Below, one piece after another: positions 42,835 through 52,581 of a stretch of 64,000 nt of DNA (positions are counted from its first letter, which is position 1; every line of letters begins with the position of its first letter). The notes below the pieces were generated by a model. That model did no database searches, was not told the DNA's origin, and worked only from the letters and a program-made list of their open reading frames with translations. A program made the position numbers and the translations under genes. The DNA is from Hallerella sp963656065 (lineage in GTDB: Bacteria > Fibrobacterota > Fibrobacteria > Fibrobacterales > Fibrobacteraceae), in contig CAVKGV010000007.1 of the NCBI GenBank assembly GCA_963656065.1, positions 62,001-126,000 on the forward strand, given 5' to 3'.

Positions 42835-45423
42835 ATGAATTTATTTGAAAAGTTAGGACAGGTTCTTCCGTCCGTAGAAAGCCCGGCCCGCTACATGGGT
42901 GGCGAGGCGAACAGCGTTGTCAAGGACCCGGCGAAACTTCTTGCGCGGATGGCGTTCGTCTTTCCGGACCTGTATGAAATCGGGCTTTCGAACAACGGCT
43001 TGCGGGTGCTGTATCATGTCGTAAACCGCGAACCGGATTTGTGGATGGATGTCGCCTTTGCGCCGTGGGACGATATGGCTCGGGAAATGCGGACGCATGA
43101 TATTCCGCTTTATACGCATGCATCGTGGTTGCCTGTGCGGGAATTTGATGTCGTCGGGATGACGCTCCAGACGGAACTCAACTTTACGAATGTTCCCTAT
43201 GTGCTGGAACTTGCAGGAATTTCCGCCTTTGCGAAAGACCGCAAGGAAACCGATCCGATTGTTCTCGGAGGCGGCCCGTCGATGGCGAACCCGGAACCGG
43301 TAGCGGATTTTTTTGACGCGTTCAATATCGGCGATGGCGAAGAAATGCTTCCGAAAATTTTGCGGACGGTCGGCGAATGTAAAAAAAATGGTCTTTCCCG
43401 GATGGAAATCTTGGAAACGATTGCGAAAATCGACGGTGTGTATGTTCCGGCATTTCGCGAAGTTGTCCGTGGTGAATTTGGACAGTTCGTTCCGAAAGAA
43501 CCGGCGAAAGGTTCCTATGCGAATACGAACGGTGTTCGGCGAGTCTATATTCCGGAACTTAAAAAAGAGGATTATCCGGTCAAAAACTTGATTGCCAACA
43601 TGAGGCTTGTCCACAACCGTTTCAGCGTCGAGGTAATGCGCGGCTGCACACAGGGATGCCGTTTTTGCCAAGCGGGGATTTGGTACAGGCCTTGCCGGGA
43701 ACTCCCCGCGGATGATGTAATCGATTTGGCGAAGGAAGGCGTTCGGGCGACAGGCGAAAGCGAACTCGGACTTTTAAGCCTTTCGACGGCGGACTATAAA
43801 CCGATTGAAGCTCTGACCGATTCCATCATCGATGACGCATTTTTTGACAACGTTGATGTCTCTCTGCCGAGTATCCGCGTGAGCAGTTTCGGGCAGTCGC
43901 TAGCGGAAAAAGTGGCGGCGTTAAAAGGTGGGCGCAGCGGAACATTTGCCCCGGAAACGGGTTCGGAACGCTTGCGCAAAATGATCAACAAGACGATTAC
44001 CGACGAAGATATGTATAACGCAGCCGAGCATGCGTTCTCTTCGGGATTCAACAAAATTAAGCTGTACACAATGGTCGGATTTCCCACAGAAAACGACGAC
44101 GATATGGAAGCGTTCTGCGGGTTGATAGAAAATCTGGTGAAGATCGGCCGGAAATATCTGCGCGGTGCGCAAATCTCGGTCAGCATGGGAATCCTTATTC
44201 CGAAATCCTTTACCGCCTTGCAGTGGGCGCCTTATATGGAAAAGGATTTGGCGCTTTCGCATATCCAGTTTGTCCGTCGCAGATTCTACAAAAACCCGAA
44301 TGTGAAAATCAGTTGGGCGGATTGGGACACTTCGAGGCTTGAAGCCTTTTACAGCCGTGGCGACCGTTCGCTTGCCCCGATGATCTATGAGGCTTATAAG
44401 CGCGGGATGATTTTTGAAAGCGACAGTCACCGTATTCGTCCCAAGGATTGGGAACAGATCTGGAAAGATTTCGGTTATGACGAAAAATGGATTTATGCGA
44501 CGCGTTCCAAGGAAAGCGTTTTCCCGTGGGACTTTATGCACGTCGGCGTGACGAAATCCTATCTTTGGAATGAATACCAGAAAGGATTTAATCCCGAAAT
44601 TTTCGAGAATGCGAAACCGGTGCCCAACTGCAAATGGGGAGAATGCCAGCATTGCGGAATTCCGGGGAATGGGAAGGAAGTCCGTCTTGCGACTGCACCT
44701 GAAAAGTACAAGGCTCCTAGTCGAACGCCGGCTGAAATCAAGGAATTGGTCGCTAAGCGGCGACCGGTTTATGACAAACGTTTTTCATACAAGTTAACAT
44801 TCCAGAAAACGGGACTTAGCCGTTTTCTGCCGCACCAGAATATGCTCAGCGCATTTGTACGGACATTTGCCTGTGTGGGAATTCCTTTGCGTTACAGCGA
44901 AGGATTTAGTCCCAAACCTCGAATCATCAACATGGGTGCGCTTCCGCTAGGACTCGAAACCGTCTGTGAAATTTTGGGAGTTGAAACGCTTGTTCCGTTG
45001 GACCTTTCGGAAAGCGGAATTCCTAAGTTGCTGGAAAAGCTGAACGCTCCGTTCCCGATGGGGATGAAAATCCTGAAAATTGAAAATCTTTCGTACAAAT
45101 TATCCTCGAAATTCCCGACCTCGATGATATATTCTTTCCGGCCAGAAAAAATTCCAGAAAACCTTTTGGAAAAATTCACTGAAAAGAAATTACCTGTTGT
45201 AAAAAATCATCGCGGACAGGATGTGGATCTCAACCAACACATTTTGGATTTGCAAATTCGCGACGGAAAAATTTTCGCTCGGGTTCAGTGCAATGAACAG
45301 GGTGGAACGGCTAGTCCCTATCCGCTTTTCGGTGGATTGATGGGACTTGAAAGCGATGCGTCAAATCTTGACGATCTTTCGCGCAGATTTCTAATCCGCA
45401 AGGAATCGATGCTCTGGGATTGA
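42835..45423 (+). CDS. B12-binding-like radical SAM protein with DUF2344 (TIGR03960/TIGR03936 fusion)
   Basis: The 862-residue protein combines two parts. The first has an N-terminal B12-type fold (GLSNNGLRVLYHVVN, then GMTLQTELNFTNVPYVLELA) and a radical SAM domain with CTQGCRFCQAG (the CxxxCxxC cluster) near residue 277. The second, from about 645, has the DUF2344 pattern LTFQKTGLSRFLPHQNMLSA and PLRYSEGFSPKPRI. In related proteins these parts are sometimes separate genes. The reaction is not established, though a role near ribosome or RNA metabolism is often suggested. It sits head to tail with GH9 and tail to tail with the next large gene (19-base gap). Confidence 0.88.
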   Translation: MNLFEKLGQVLPSVESPARYMGGEANSVVKDPAKLLARMAFVFPDLYEIGLSNNGLRVLYHVVNREPDLWMDVAFAPWDDMAREMRTHDIPLYTHASWLPVREFDVVGMTLQTELNFTNVPYVLELAGISAFAKDRKETDPIVLGGGPSMANPEPVADFFDAFNIGDGEEMLPKILRTVGECKKNGLSRMEILETIAKIDGVYVPAFREVVRGEFGQFVPKEPAKGSYANTNGVRRVYIPELKKEDYPVKNLIANMRLVHNRFSVEVMRGCTQGCRFCQAGIWYRPCRELPADDVIDLAKEGVRATGESELGLLSLSTADYKPIEALTDSIIDDAFFDNVDVSLPSIRVSSFGQSLAEKVAALKGGRSGTFAPETGSERLRKMINKTITDEDMYNAAEHAFSSGFNKIKLYTMVGFPTENDDDMEAFCGLIENLVKIGRKYLRGAQISVSMGILIPKSFTALQWAPYMEKDLALSHIQFVRRRFYKNPNVKISWADWDTSRLEAFYSRGDRSLAPMIYEAYKRGMIFESDSHRIRPKDWEQIWKDFGYDEKWIYATRSKESVFPWDFMHVGVTKSYLWNEYQKGFNPEIFENAKPVPNCKWGECQHCGIPGNGKEVRLATAPEKYKAPSRTPAEIKELVAKRRPVYDKRFSYKLTFQKTGLSRFLPHQNMLSAFVRTFACVGIPLRYSEGFSPKPRIINMGALPLGLETVCEILGVETLVPLDLSESGIPKLLEKLNAPFPMGMKILKIENLSYKLSSKFPTSMIYSFRPEKIPENLLEKFTEKKLPVVKNHRGQDVDLNQHILDLQIRDGKIFARVQCNEQGGTASPYPLFGGLMGLESDASNLDDLSRRFLIRKESMLWD

Positions 45424-45442
45424 AATTTAGAGCCTTCTAAAA

Positions 45443-48400
45443 TCAATTCATCCAGGAATTGTCAAAATCAAATCCGATGGAAAACTTGATTCGCGTTGGT
45501 GAAATCGCTTTCGGTAAGACGGGAATATCGAGCGGCGTCATTTTGCGTCCGCCCTTTCCGTATTCGTCTTCTCCGATTCGGTCTAGTCCGCGGGCGAGGT
45601 TCAGCGACAGGTTGAACGGCATCGTATAAAAGATTCGATTGGCCAGTCGGAATTCAAGTCCGACGCTACGGTCCCAGAATTCCCTTTTTGAAAATTTGGA
45701 CATCGGAATTCCGTGATCGTTCCAGGCCGCTCCGACTTGTGCGTACAAATTCACGAACAAGTCTCGTGTCGTAAAGATCCAGAACTGTTTTCGGAAATCT
45801 TCAAAAATCGGGAACAAGTAGTGAATTTCCGCCTTGACTGTTTTCAGCCCGCTGCGGTTGTAATCTTCGTTGGTAATCAGATAGGGGTAACCTTCCAAAA
45901 GAAGCGGCGTATAATAATAGCTGTCTAGCGTATCCTTGGAATCCTTTGCCGTCCATGCTCCGAGTCCTTGAACGGTCGCTCCGGCGGCAAAGCGCGCTCC
46001 GGAATGAATCGGGTTGGCCAAGCTTCCGTGCAGATTGAAGTAAAAATTGTGCAGCGTATAATTACGGTAAATCGGTTCGATTTTTCCGCTCGGAGAAACG
46101 GTAAAGCTCTCCGCAAAAGTCCCCGGACGATACAGGTCCGAATTGGAAATCAGGTAGCTTGCCGTGATGCCGTTTCCCGCACCTGCCGTATTTGTGGCGG
46201 TTTCTTCATCGGCTCCGCCGTCGATGGAAAATCCGATGCCTCCGGAAAAGCGTTTTTGGTAAGTCCATTTCAAGTTGTCTTCGTACAAATTAAAATTCGA
46301 CCAATCGTAACCTCCGAGCACAAAAATACTGTCTCCTTGCTTGAATACGCTGTAACTTGCGCTTCCCTGGAAGGCGTTGAGGGAAACCGCATAATGGCTT
46401 GTGCCGACGGAATCTTCATAGCTTCGCGGGTCTTCGTAGCGGACGGTATCCTTGGACCGTAAATTCATGTTGGTGAAAGAAAGTCCAAGCGTAATCGGCG
46501 TTGAATGGTTTTCAAGAGATGCCAAGAATTCGTGTTCCATCTCGGGATTGATTCCGTCTCCGTTGATGTACTTCCAACCGTTTCCGACTTCAAGCAACAG
46601 CCCTGCCGATAGAATGTTTTTTTTGAGCGGGTCGGAAAGGGTCATGGCAAATCCCAGTTTGGGAGTCGCTTGACCGTCTCCGGTTACCTTGAAATCCGGC
46701 GAGCGTTCCTCGATGGCAAAAATCGGAGCGATGAGAAACTTTGACGGAATCGGCTTGTAGTCCCGTTCGCTGCCGGCAAATCCGATTTCTGAAAATTCCA
46801 GTTGCTTTTGAACTTTGGTGGGAAGTGTTCCGTTCAAGACGATTGGCGGAGTCTTGGGCTTTTTGATTGTGGAATCCCGCTTGGTAATCAAGGTGTCGAT
46901 TCGGCAAATCGGAGCGTTCCTTGTGGTGTCGGCAATGGAATCCGCGGACGAGGAATCCGTTTGCGCAAGAGCCTCGGACGAATCCGAAACGGCAATTGTT
47001 TCGACTGGCGATGGGCAAACCGTATAAGTCGTGTCGAAAATGGAAAAGACGGAATCCGTTGTGGCGTCGTAATCGGAAAGTTCTATCGAGTAAAGCGAAA
47101 AGCCATCCTTGTCGTAATTTGTATAAAATACGGTTCCCGAATCGACTGTGGGGGAAAAGGCGCCGCCGAGAACATTTGTCAGGGGATGTTCCGTGCCGTT
47201 TACCAGCTTCTTGGAATAAAGATTGAAAATCCCGTTTCGGTTGCTGGAATAGATGATTGTTTCGTTGTCAATCCAGTTGGCGTCCCGGAAATCGATTCCC
47301 TCTTGCGATAGAATTTGAAATTCCGAACCGTCTCTATTGATACAGGCAATCCCGCGGTTTTTGTCGTCAAAAAATCCAAAAAGAATTTTCTTTCCGTTGG
47401 GGCTGAATTTTGGCGTGTAGATATTATAATAGAGAAGCTTTTCGTCGGGAATAAAGATGTCTTGGATTTCGCCCGGCCTTTCTTTTTTGAAATCAGGCGT
47501 TCCCACTTTGCTCAGCACGAAACGCGTTGAATTGATTTCGCGTCGTGTAAAAACGATTTCTTTTCCGTCCGGTGAAATGTCCGGATAGACCGCATCGGCG
47601 AGAACTGTCGCCTGGGCGTTTTGACCGTTCGTGTCGGCGACCGCGATGTCAAAGTGGGCGTGCCCGTTTCTGTCGCGTTTTGCAAATGTCGTGTAGGCGA
47701 GTAGTGGTCCTGTTCCCGAAATTTCTCGAACGGAAATTCCCTTGTCAAACCAAGGTTTTTTCGGTTTAAAAGAATTTTTGGCGAATTGGGATATGTCGAT
47801 AATCGAATCCTGAATCGTCAAAGTAATTCCGCTAGCCGAATCCCGAATGCTAGAGGAATCCTGCTGGTCTTTCGGAATTTTAAAAATTCCGCCGTCGAAC
47901 CAGGGACCGCCAAAGTTGGATATTCCGTAGATGTTTTTGCCGGCAACGACTGGATAATCATGGTAGAAAGCGTTTTCCGTCCATTTTTTCCCCGAGATCA
48001 AAGTCCCGAGTTTTTCTCTCTCATCTTCATAGTATTTAACTGTCGATTCCTTCCATTTTCGGTAAAGGGAATCTTCGTCGATGCCGATGACTTTTTCGAG
48101 CGCGCTAGAAAGGGTTGCCCGGTGCATTTTGGAAAGTTCGTGCCAGATTCTTGGAACTGCGTCAGGACCGTATTCGGCGTCGATGAATCGGACAAGGGAA
48201 AAACCTTGGGTGTAAGGCCCGAGTTCCGATTCGAGGGAATTGTCTGCAAAATCGTGCATGTATGTCAAGTCGAGAAGTCCATCGTTCAGTGCGGCGATGC
48301 GGAGAAGCATATCGCGATGGCTGTCCCAGGCGTCGAATCCCATCCGGGCGGATTCAAACTGGGCGGTTCCTTCGGCAAACCAGAGCGGTTGGAGCGTAAA

Positions 48401-48898
48401 AGGCACGACGAGCGAAGCGTTTTGCGTCGAGCGTTCGTTGTAATAGTCTATATAGGAAAGCTGTATCCCGTAGATGAAATGCGGCAACTTGCTTCCGCTT
48501 TCAATGCTCACCAGATGGGAAAATTCATGGGTGACGACATCGGCAATCCAGGGATGCGTACTTCGGATCTTGAAATCCCAGTTCGAAAGGAAAAGGTTCA
48601 TCGCGTTTTCGTTCGGGACTGCCGAGCCATTTGCGTACAGCGCGTTCTGTAGCGACACGTCGATTCTCAGCGGCATCTCGATTTGGTAGCGCGAAACGAT
48701 GGAATCATACACGGCTTCCGCTGTCGAGGCGACAATTCCCGCATGGGTGCTGTAGCTTGCCGGATAGGCAAAATTAAAGTGCTCAGAGGATGTGGCTTTC
48801 CAACGGATATCGCTCTGGTTTCCTGAAAAACTTAGATCCATTGCGAAAAGGAATGTGGGAAGCGCCAAAAACAGAAATATTTTGTGTAGGTTTATCAC
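45443..48898 (-). CDS. Large envelope protein: gluzincin-like metalloprotease, propeller, and beta-barrel
   Basis: The 1151-residue product starts with a signal peptide and then a metalloprotease-like domain with the zinc motif HEFSH (about 124-128) and a downstream WFAEGTAQFE glutamate, as in the Peptidase MA group. A beta-propeller of TolB/PD40 type follows (YPDISPDGKEIVFTRRE, PKFSPNGKKILFGF). The last third has many alternating strands and a C-terminus ending DFDNSW, consistent with an outer-membrane barrel. A serine/aspartate-rich linker separates the two. Such protease-propeller-barrel proteins occur in Bacteroidota relatives; no function is proven. The start is GTG, with TATATT 8 bases before it and no ribosome site. 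Confidence 0.75.
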   Translation of the reverse strand: MINLHKIFLFLALPTFLFAMDLSFSGNQSDIRWKATSSEHFNFAYPASYSTHAGIVASTAEAVYDSIVSRYQIEMPLRIDVSLQNALYANGSAVPNENAMNLFLSNWDFKIRSTHPWIADVVTHEFSHLVSIESGSKLPHFIYGIQLSYIDYYNERSTQNASLVVPFTLQPLWFAEGTAQFESARMGFDAWDSHRDMLLRIAALNDGLLDLTYMHDFADNSLESELGPYTQGFSLVRFIDAEYGPDAVPRIWHELSKMHRATLSSALEKVIGIDEDSLYRKWKESTVKYYEDEREKLGTLISGKKWTENAFYHDYPVVAGKNIYGISNFGGPWFDGGIFKIPKDQQDSSSIRDSASGITLTIQDSIIDISQFAKNSFKPKKPWFDKGISVREISGTGPLLAYTTFAKRDRNGHAHFDIAVADTNGQNAQATVLADAVYPDISPDGKEIVFTRREINSTRFVLSKVGTPDFKKERPGEIQDIFIPDEKLLYYNIYTPKFSPNGKKILFGFFDDKNRGIACINRDGSEFQILSQEGIDFRDANWIDNETIIYSSNRNGIFNLYSKKLVNGTEHPLTNVLGGAFSPTVDSGTVFYTNYDKDGFSLYSIELSDYDATTDSVFSIFDTTYTVCPSPVETIAVSDSSEALAQTDSSSADSIADTTRNAPICRIDTLITKRDSTIKKPKTPPIVLNGTLPTKVQKQLEFSEIGFAGSERDYKPIPSKFLIAPIFAIEERSPDFKVTGDGQATPKLGFAMTLSDPLKKNILSAGLLLEVGNGWKYINGDGINPEMEHEFLASLENHSTPITLGLSFTNMNLRSKDTVRYEDPRSYEDSVGTSHYAVSLNAFQGSASYSVFKQGDSIFVLGGYDWSNFNLYEDNLKWTYQKRFSGGIGFSIDGGADEETATNTAGAGNGITASYLISNSDLYRPGTFAESFTVSPSGKIEPIYRNYTLHNFYFNLHGSLANPIHSGARFAAGATVQGLGAWTAKDSKDTLDSYYYTPLLLEGYPYLITNEDYNRSGLKTVKAEIHYLFPIFEDFRKQFWIFTTRDLFVNLYAQVGAAWNDHGIPMSKFSKREFWDRSVGLEFRLANRIFYTMPFNLSLNLARGLDRIGEDEYGKGGRKMTPLDIPVLPKAISPTRIKFSIGFDFDNSWMN

Positions 48899-49008
48899 GG
48901 TTTCACAATATACAAACTAACGCTATCTATCGTTAAAGATTCAATTCGGAAACTTTTGCGATGGCAAGTTTTCTGCCTGATATTCCGTTCCCCGGATTTT
49001 TGAAATCA

Positions 49009-50898
49009 TCATCGCTTGAAGCGTTTGTTGATTTCGGAAATGGGAAGGCGCATCAGTGTGGGTCTTCCGTTTGGAGAGATCATCGGGTCTTGCGTAGAAA
49101 GCAGGTTCGACATCAAGTGCGTCATTTCTTCGGTGCCCAGTTTGTCGCCCGCCTGGATAGCGTTGCTTTTTGCCCAGGCTTTCGCCAGGGACTCGTGGGA
49201 AGGCTTGCCCGGATTTTCTCCGAGAAGAACATCGGAAACGAGCGTCTTGAACGCTTCGACGGATCTGGAAAAAGGCAAATCCCTGGGGGTTCCGCGGAGC
49301 TGGTAGGTGTTCTTCCCGAAAAGCTCCAGGTGAAATCCCAGTTGGTCGAGCATCGGGAGAAGTTCCGGAACGACGCTTGCTTCTGCCGGGGAAAGCTCGA
49401 TGATTTCGGGAAACAAAAGTTCCTGGCTTTCCAGTGCGGATTCTGCGTTGAGGGACGCCAGGGCATTTTCGTATAGGACGCGCTGGTGTGCCGCATTTTG
49501 GTCGATGAGTAAAAGACCTTCGCTGTCTTCGCACACAAGATAGGTGTTTGCAAGTTGGAAAAACTGCGGAGGCGTCACCTTGTCCATGCGTGTCGGCGGA
49601 CGTAAATTTTGTGGAGAAAGCGGGATGATGTTTCCGTTTTCGGGCAGTGAAAAAAGGTCCTGGATAATATCGCTCGGATCTTCCCGGTTGTACTTCGGTC
49701 TATATTCTTTGACATTTTTTGTCGTATTAGAAATTGGACCGGCTATGGTCGTGCCATTTTTTGAAGCGGGCTCTTCACTAGGAAATTTTTGAACCGGCAA
49801 AGCTTTTGTAAAGGATGGTTCTGGCGATAGAGCGATTGAATTTTCGTGTCGTACAGGTGCTTCCTGTGAAAAATCCGCAATGCGAATCGAAGGATGTTTT
49901 TCTTCTTCGGATTTTTGAAACGCGTCTCGGATGGCATGATGAACCGCTACGAAGACATCGTTCTCGTTGGCGAACCGAACTTCCCGTTTTGTCGGATGGA
50001 CATTCACATCGACCGACGTATCGGGCATTTCCAAAAAGAGAACGACGATGGGGGCGTTTGCGTTGCCGTAAGGTTCATATGCCCGAGAAACCGCCTTGGT
50101 CATAATGGGATTCCAGATGGGACGCTTCTGCACATAAAAATAGAGCTTGCTCCGCTTGTTCTGGAGAAATTCGGGTGGAACCGCGAATCCCGAAACGCGA
50201 ATTCCCGCTTCTTCGTAATCGACGGGAATCATCGACTTGGCGATACTTGTTCCGAGCGCTTCGGCGATGCGGCTTCTTAATTCGTTGCTTTCGACGCCTG
50301 TAAAAATATCCCGACCGTTAACCTTGTAATCGAATCGAACATTCGGATTTGCCATCGAAATTCGCGTTACCGTGTCGAGAACCCGGGAGGCTTCGAGCGT
50401 ATCGCTGCCGAGAAAGTTCCTTCTGACAGGAGCGTTAAAGAAAAGATCTTCGATAAGAAAAGTCGTTCCGCAAGGCGAAGCGTCTGCCGATTTTGCTTCG
50501 AGATTCCCGCCGACAAGGTGTAGCGTATGGGCTTCGGCTGCGTCCGCTTCACGGCTCGTGATGGAAAGCTTTGAAATGGCGGCGATGGAGGCGACCGCTT
50601 CACCGCGAAAACCATTGGTCGCTAAATGGAAAAGCTCTTCGGCGGATGTAAGCTTAGACGTGGTATGAGGCTTGTAGCAAATGTCGAGATCGCTTTCAGA
50701 CATTCCGCACCCGTTGTCCCGAATAAGGATTGAGGATTTTCCGCCGTTCACGATTTGGATTTCGATGCGGGAAGCTCCGGCATCTAGCGAATTTTCGACC
50801 AGTTCCTTGACAACCGATGCCGGTCGCTCCACTACCTCTCCGGCTGCGATTTTGTTGATAACATCTTCGGAAAGGGCGTGAATTCGTGAACTTTTCAT
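49009..50898 (-). CDS. mutL: DNA mismatch-repair protein MutL
   Basis: MutL links mismatch recognition by MutS to downstream repair. The 629-residue protein has the GHKL ATPase motifs INKIAAGEVVERPASVVKEL, ELVENSLDAGA, IRDNGCGM and TNGFRGEAVASI. The C-terminal dimerisation domain is present. The endonuclease motifs are altered: the usual DQHA-x2-E reads DQNAAHQ, and the usual CPHGRP reads SPNGRP. ATG 50898 is chosen because the conserved MKSSRIHAL opening begins there; the extension to 50973 reads into the divergent gene. The nicking partner, if needed, is not in the window. Confidence 0.94.
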   Translation of the reverse strand: MKSSRIHALSEDVINKIAAGEVVERPASVVKELVENSLDAGASRIEIQIVNGGKSSILIRDNGCGMSESDLDICYKPHTTSKLTSAEELFHLATNGFRGEAVASIAAISKLSITSREADAAEAHTLHLVGGNLEAKSADASPCGTTFLIEDLFFNAPVRRNFLGSDTLEASRVLDTVTRISMANPNVRFDYKVNGRDIFTGVESNELRSRIAEALGTSIAKSMIPVDYEEAGIRVSGFAVPPEFLQNKRSKLYFYVQKRPIWNPIMTKAVSRAYEPYGNANAPIVVLFLEMPDTSVDVNVHPTKREVRFANENDVFVAVHHAIRDAFQKSEEEKHPSIRIADFSQEAPVRHENSIALSPEPSFTKALPVQKFPSEEPASKNGTTIAGPISNTTKNVKEYRPKYNREDPSDIIQDLFSLPENGNIIPLSPQNLRPPTRMDKVTPPQFFQLANTYLVCEDSEGLLLIDQNAAHQRVLYENALASLNAESALESQELLFPEIIELSPAEASVVPELLPMLDQLGFHLELFGKNTYQLRGTPRDLPFSRSVEAFKTLVSDVLLGENPGKPSHESLAKAWAKSNAIQAGDKLGTEEMTHLMSNLLSTQDPMISPNGRPTLMRLPISEINKRFKR

Positions 50899-50994
50899 GC
50901 CGAAAATATAGAAAAGTCTCAAAAATACCATTAAAAATGCTTTTAATTCAAAATGGGGGTGGGCAAAACGCATGCAAAAAAATAAATTATAGCC

Positions 50995-52305
50995 ATGCAG
51001 GATAATGAAAATAAAATACCGAATATTTTTCTGAAGTTGGCTTACAGCGAACTCCTTCTTTCGTTTAGGACAGAAGATTTGGTTCCTTTGGTCCAGAACG
51101 CAAGTGTCACTAGCCGCAAATTGATTGAAAATGCATGGCAGGAAGACGAAATGGTCAGCGTGGAAGACAATGCGCTGATGATTGAAGGTTTCTCGAACTG
51201 GCTTCTTTCAAAGGGCGAAAATTTGGATGCCTTTGGAAATCGGATGTTTGAAAAGCTGAAACATCTGACATCGATTCCCAAGCGCGCATTGATGCGTTCC
51301 TATCTTCCCTACATCCGAGATTTCTACGATATGCAGGACCAGCGTCTCGGTGTCTTGCGCCTTATCGAAAAGCGTAATCTCTTCCACGAGAATTTCCGTT
51401 TCGTAGAAGGTCCGGTCGAAGGAAATGAACGCCATGACTTCCTCGTCAATCGTTCGAACGGTTCCTATCATCCGTCGGCGGTGTATTCGACATGGATGCT
51501 TCACGCTTTCCAGCAGAGCCCCTGTCTTTTGGATTTGCCTGCATTTGAAAAGATTAAGATCTATGCTAGCCAATATTCTGCAGAAGAGTCCTTGATCGGG
51601 CGCCTTATCGGCAACCAGGAAGGCGATACGTTCTATGTCAGCGGTATAGCGGTTGGCAAGGTTGTCAAGTTCGGTGAATGCCTTGAAAAACTTCCTGTCG
51701 ATTTGGGTCTTTCCAAGTTTGCCGACAAGCTGTGCGTCCGCGCCGATACGGATGTGGTTGACACGTTTACGGGAACCCATCTTCTTTACAAAGACCGCTA
51801 TTACGGTGCTCCGGCTTCCATCGCGGAATTCATCTATGCGAAGGATGTAACGACAAAGGATCCGTTCGCAGGTCTGATTTCTTCGCTTGTGCAGGAAGAG
51901 TACAGCGTTTGGCCTCCGGTCCAGAAGGCTCACGACGAGCTTCTTCACAAGATAAACCATGTGGCGGAAATCATCTATTACGAAACGGACGATTCGATTT
52001 CGGTAAACGGAAAGCATTTGATGCGCAATGTCCCGGCCCGCATTCTTCGCAATGTCTTGCGCGAATATATGAAAACGGGACGCGAGGAATTCGAGAACCG
52101 TGAATTTAAGCGGGATCCCGAAATTTGCATCGATCCGGTAAATCCGAACTTTGAAAGCCGTTTGAACCGCGTAGTGGATCATCTTGAAAAGGTTTCTGAC
52201 GTGATGGGGCTTAATCGCCACCGTCGCGGAGGATTCCGCTTTGAACCGCACTGCCACATCGAGTTCCACGAAGAACCCGCTGTCATTCGGAAACCGCGGA
52301 AATAA
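50995..52305 (+). CDS. Conserved protein of unknown function
   Basis: The 436-residue protein has no signal peptide or membrane segment. Segments include LIEKRNLFHENFRFVEGPVEGN, a central beta-rich part (TFYVSGIAVGKVVKFG) and a long C-terminal helical part ending with FEPHCHIEFHEEP. I do not recognise the family. It is divergent from mutL by 96 bases. A TAAATT box lies 6 bases before the ATG with no ribosome site, so the message may be leaderless. Downstream are a possible RNA and terminators. Confidence 0.75.
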   Translation: MQDNENKIPNIFLKLAYSELLLSFRTEDLVPLVQNASVTSRKLIENAWQEDEMVSVEDNALMIEGFSNWLLSKGENLDAFGNRMFEKLKHLTSIPKRALMRSYLPYIRDFYDMQDQRLGVLRLIEKRNLFHENFRFVEGPVEGNERHDFLVNRSNGSYHPSAVYSTWMLHAFQQSPCLLDLPAFEKIKIYASQYSAEESLIGRLIGNQEGDTFYVSGIAVGKVVKFGECLEKLPVDLGLSKFADKLCVRADTDVVDTFTGTHLLYKDRYYGAPASIAEFIYAKDVTTKDPFAGLISSLVQEEYSVWPPVQKAHDELLHKINHVAEIIYYETDDSISVNGKHLMRNVPARILRNVLREYMKTGREEFENREFKRDPEICIDPVNPNFESRLNRVVDHLEKVSDVMGLNRHRRGGFRFEPHCHIEFHEEPAVIRKPRK

Positions 52306-52358
52306 GTAATAAATACTAGCCTTTCACGATAGATTCTTCTATATTAAGGCTTGAGATT

Positions 52359-52438
52359 TGGTGGAAAGGTAAATCCTCTAACAACTCTATCATTGCTCCC
52401 CTCCTGGTAAGTTCGGGGTTCGATCCACCATCTTTTTT
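52359..52438 (+). ncRNA. Candidate structured RNA with C-rich loop
   Basis: TGGTGGA (52359-52365) pairs perfectly with TCCACCA (52424-52430), followed at once by TC and six T residues. Inside, CCCC and GGGG (about 52398-52418) can form a second stem, leaving a CCTCCTGG segment complementary to Shine-Dalgarno sequences. It is 80 bases long, tRNA-sized with a T-loop-like GGTTCGATCC, but it does not fold as a tRNA. A candidate small RNA or degraded tRNA-like element. Confidence 0.3.
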
Positions 52439-52440
52439 GT

Positions 52441-52470
52441 TCCTGTGAAGTTCTCGCAGGATTTTTTTTT
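52441..52470 (+). terminator. Strong Rho-independent terminator
   Basis: TCCTG pairs with CAGGA around a loop, followed by nine T residues. It ends whatever is transcribed from the 52.3 kb region. A perfect 16-base palindrome GCAACGGATCCGTTGC at 52471-52486, followed by ATTTTT, may be a second terminator or an operator of the next gene. Confidence 0.75.
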
Positions 52471-52581
52471 GCAACGGATCCGTTGCATTTTTCGAGAAAG
52501 CATGTTTTTGTATTCAAAGAGGATACATTTAAATAAAATTTTACTGGATATTTTGCTTTTGCGGGTCTAAATTTGAACCGT

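Noticed and set aside
52359..52430. tRNA gene
   Set aside because: TGGTGGA/TCCACCA and GGTTCGATCC look tRNA-like, but no D-arm, anticodon stem or proper T-stem forms.
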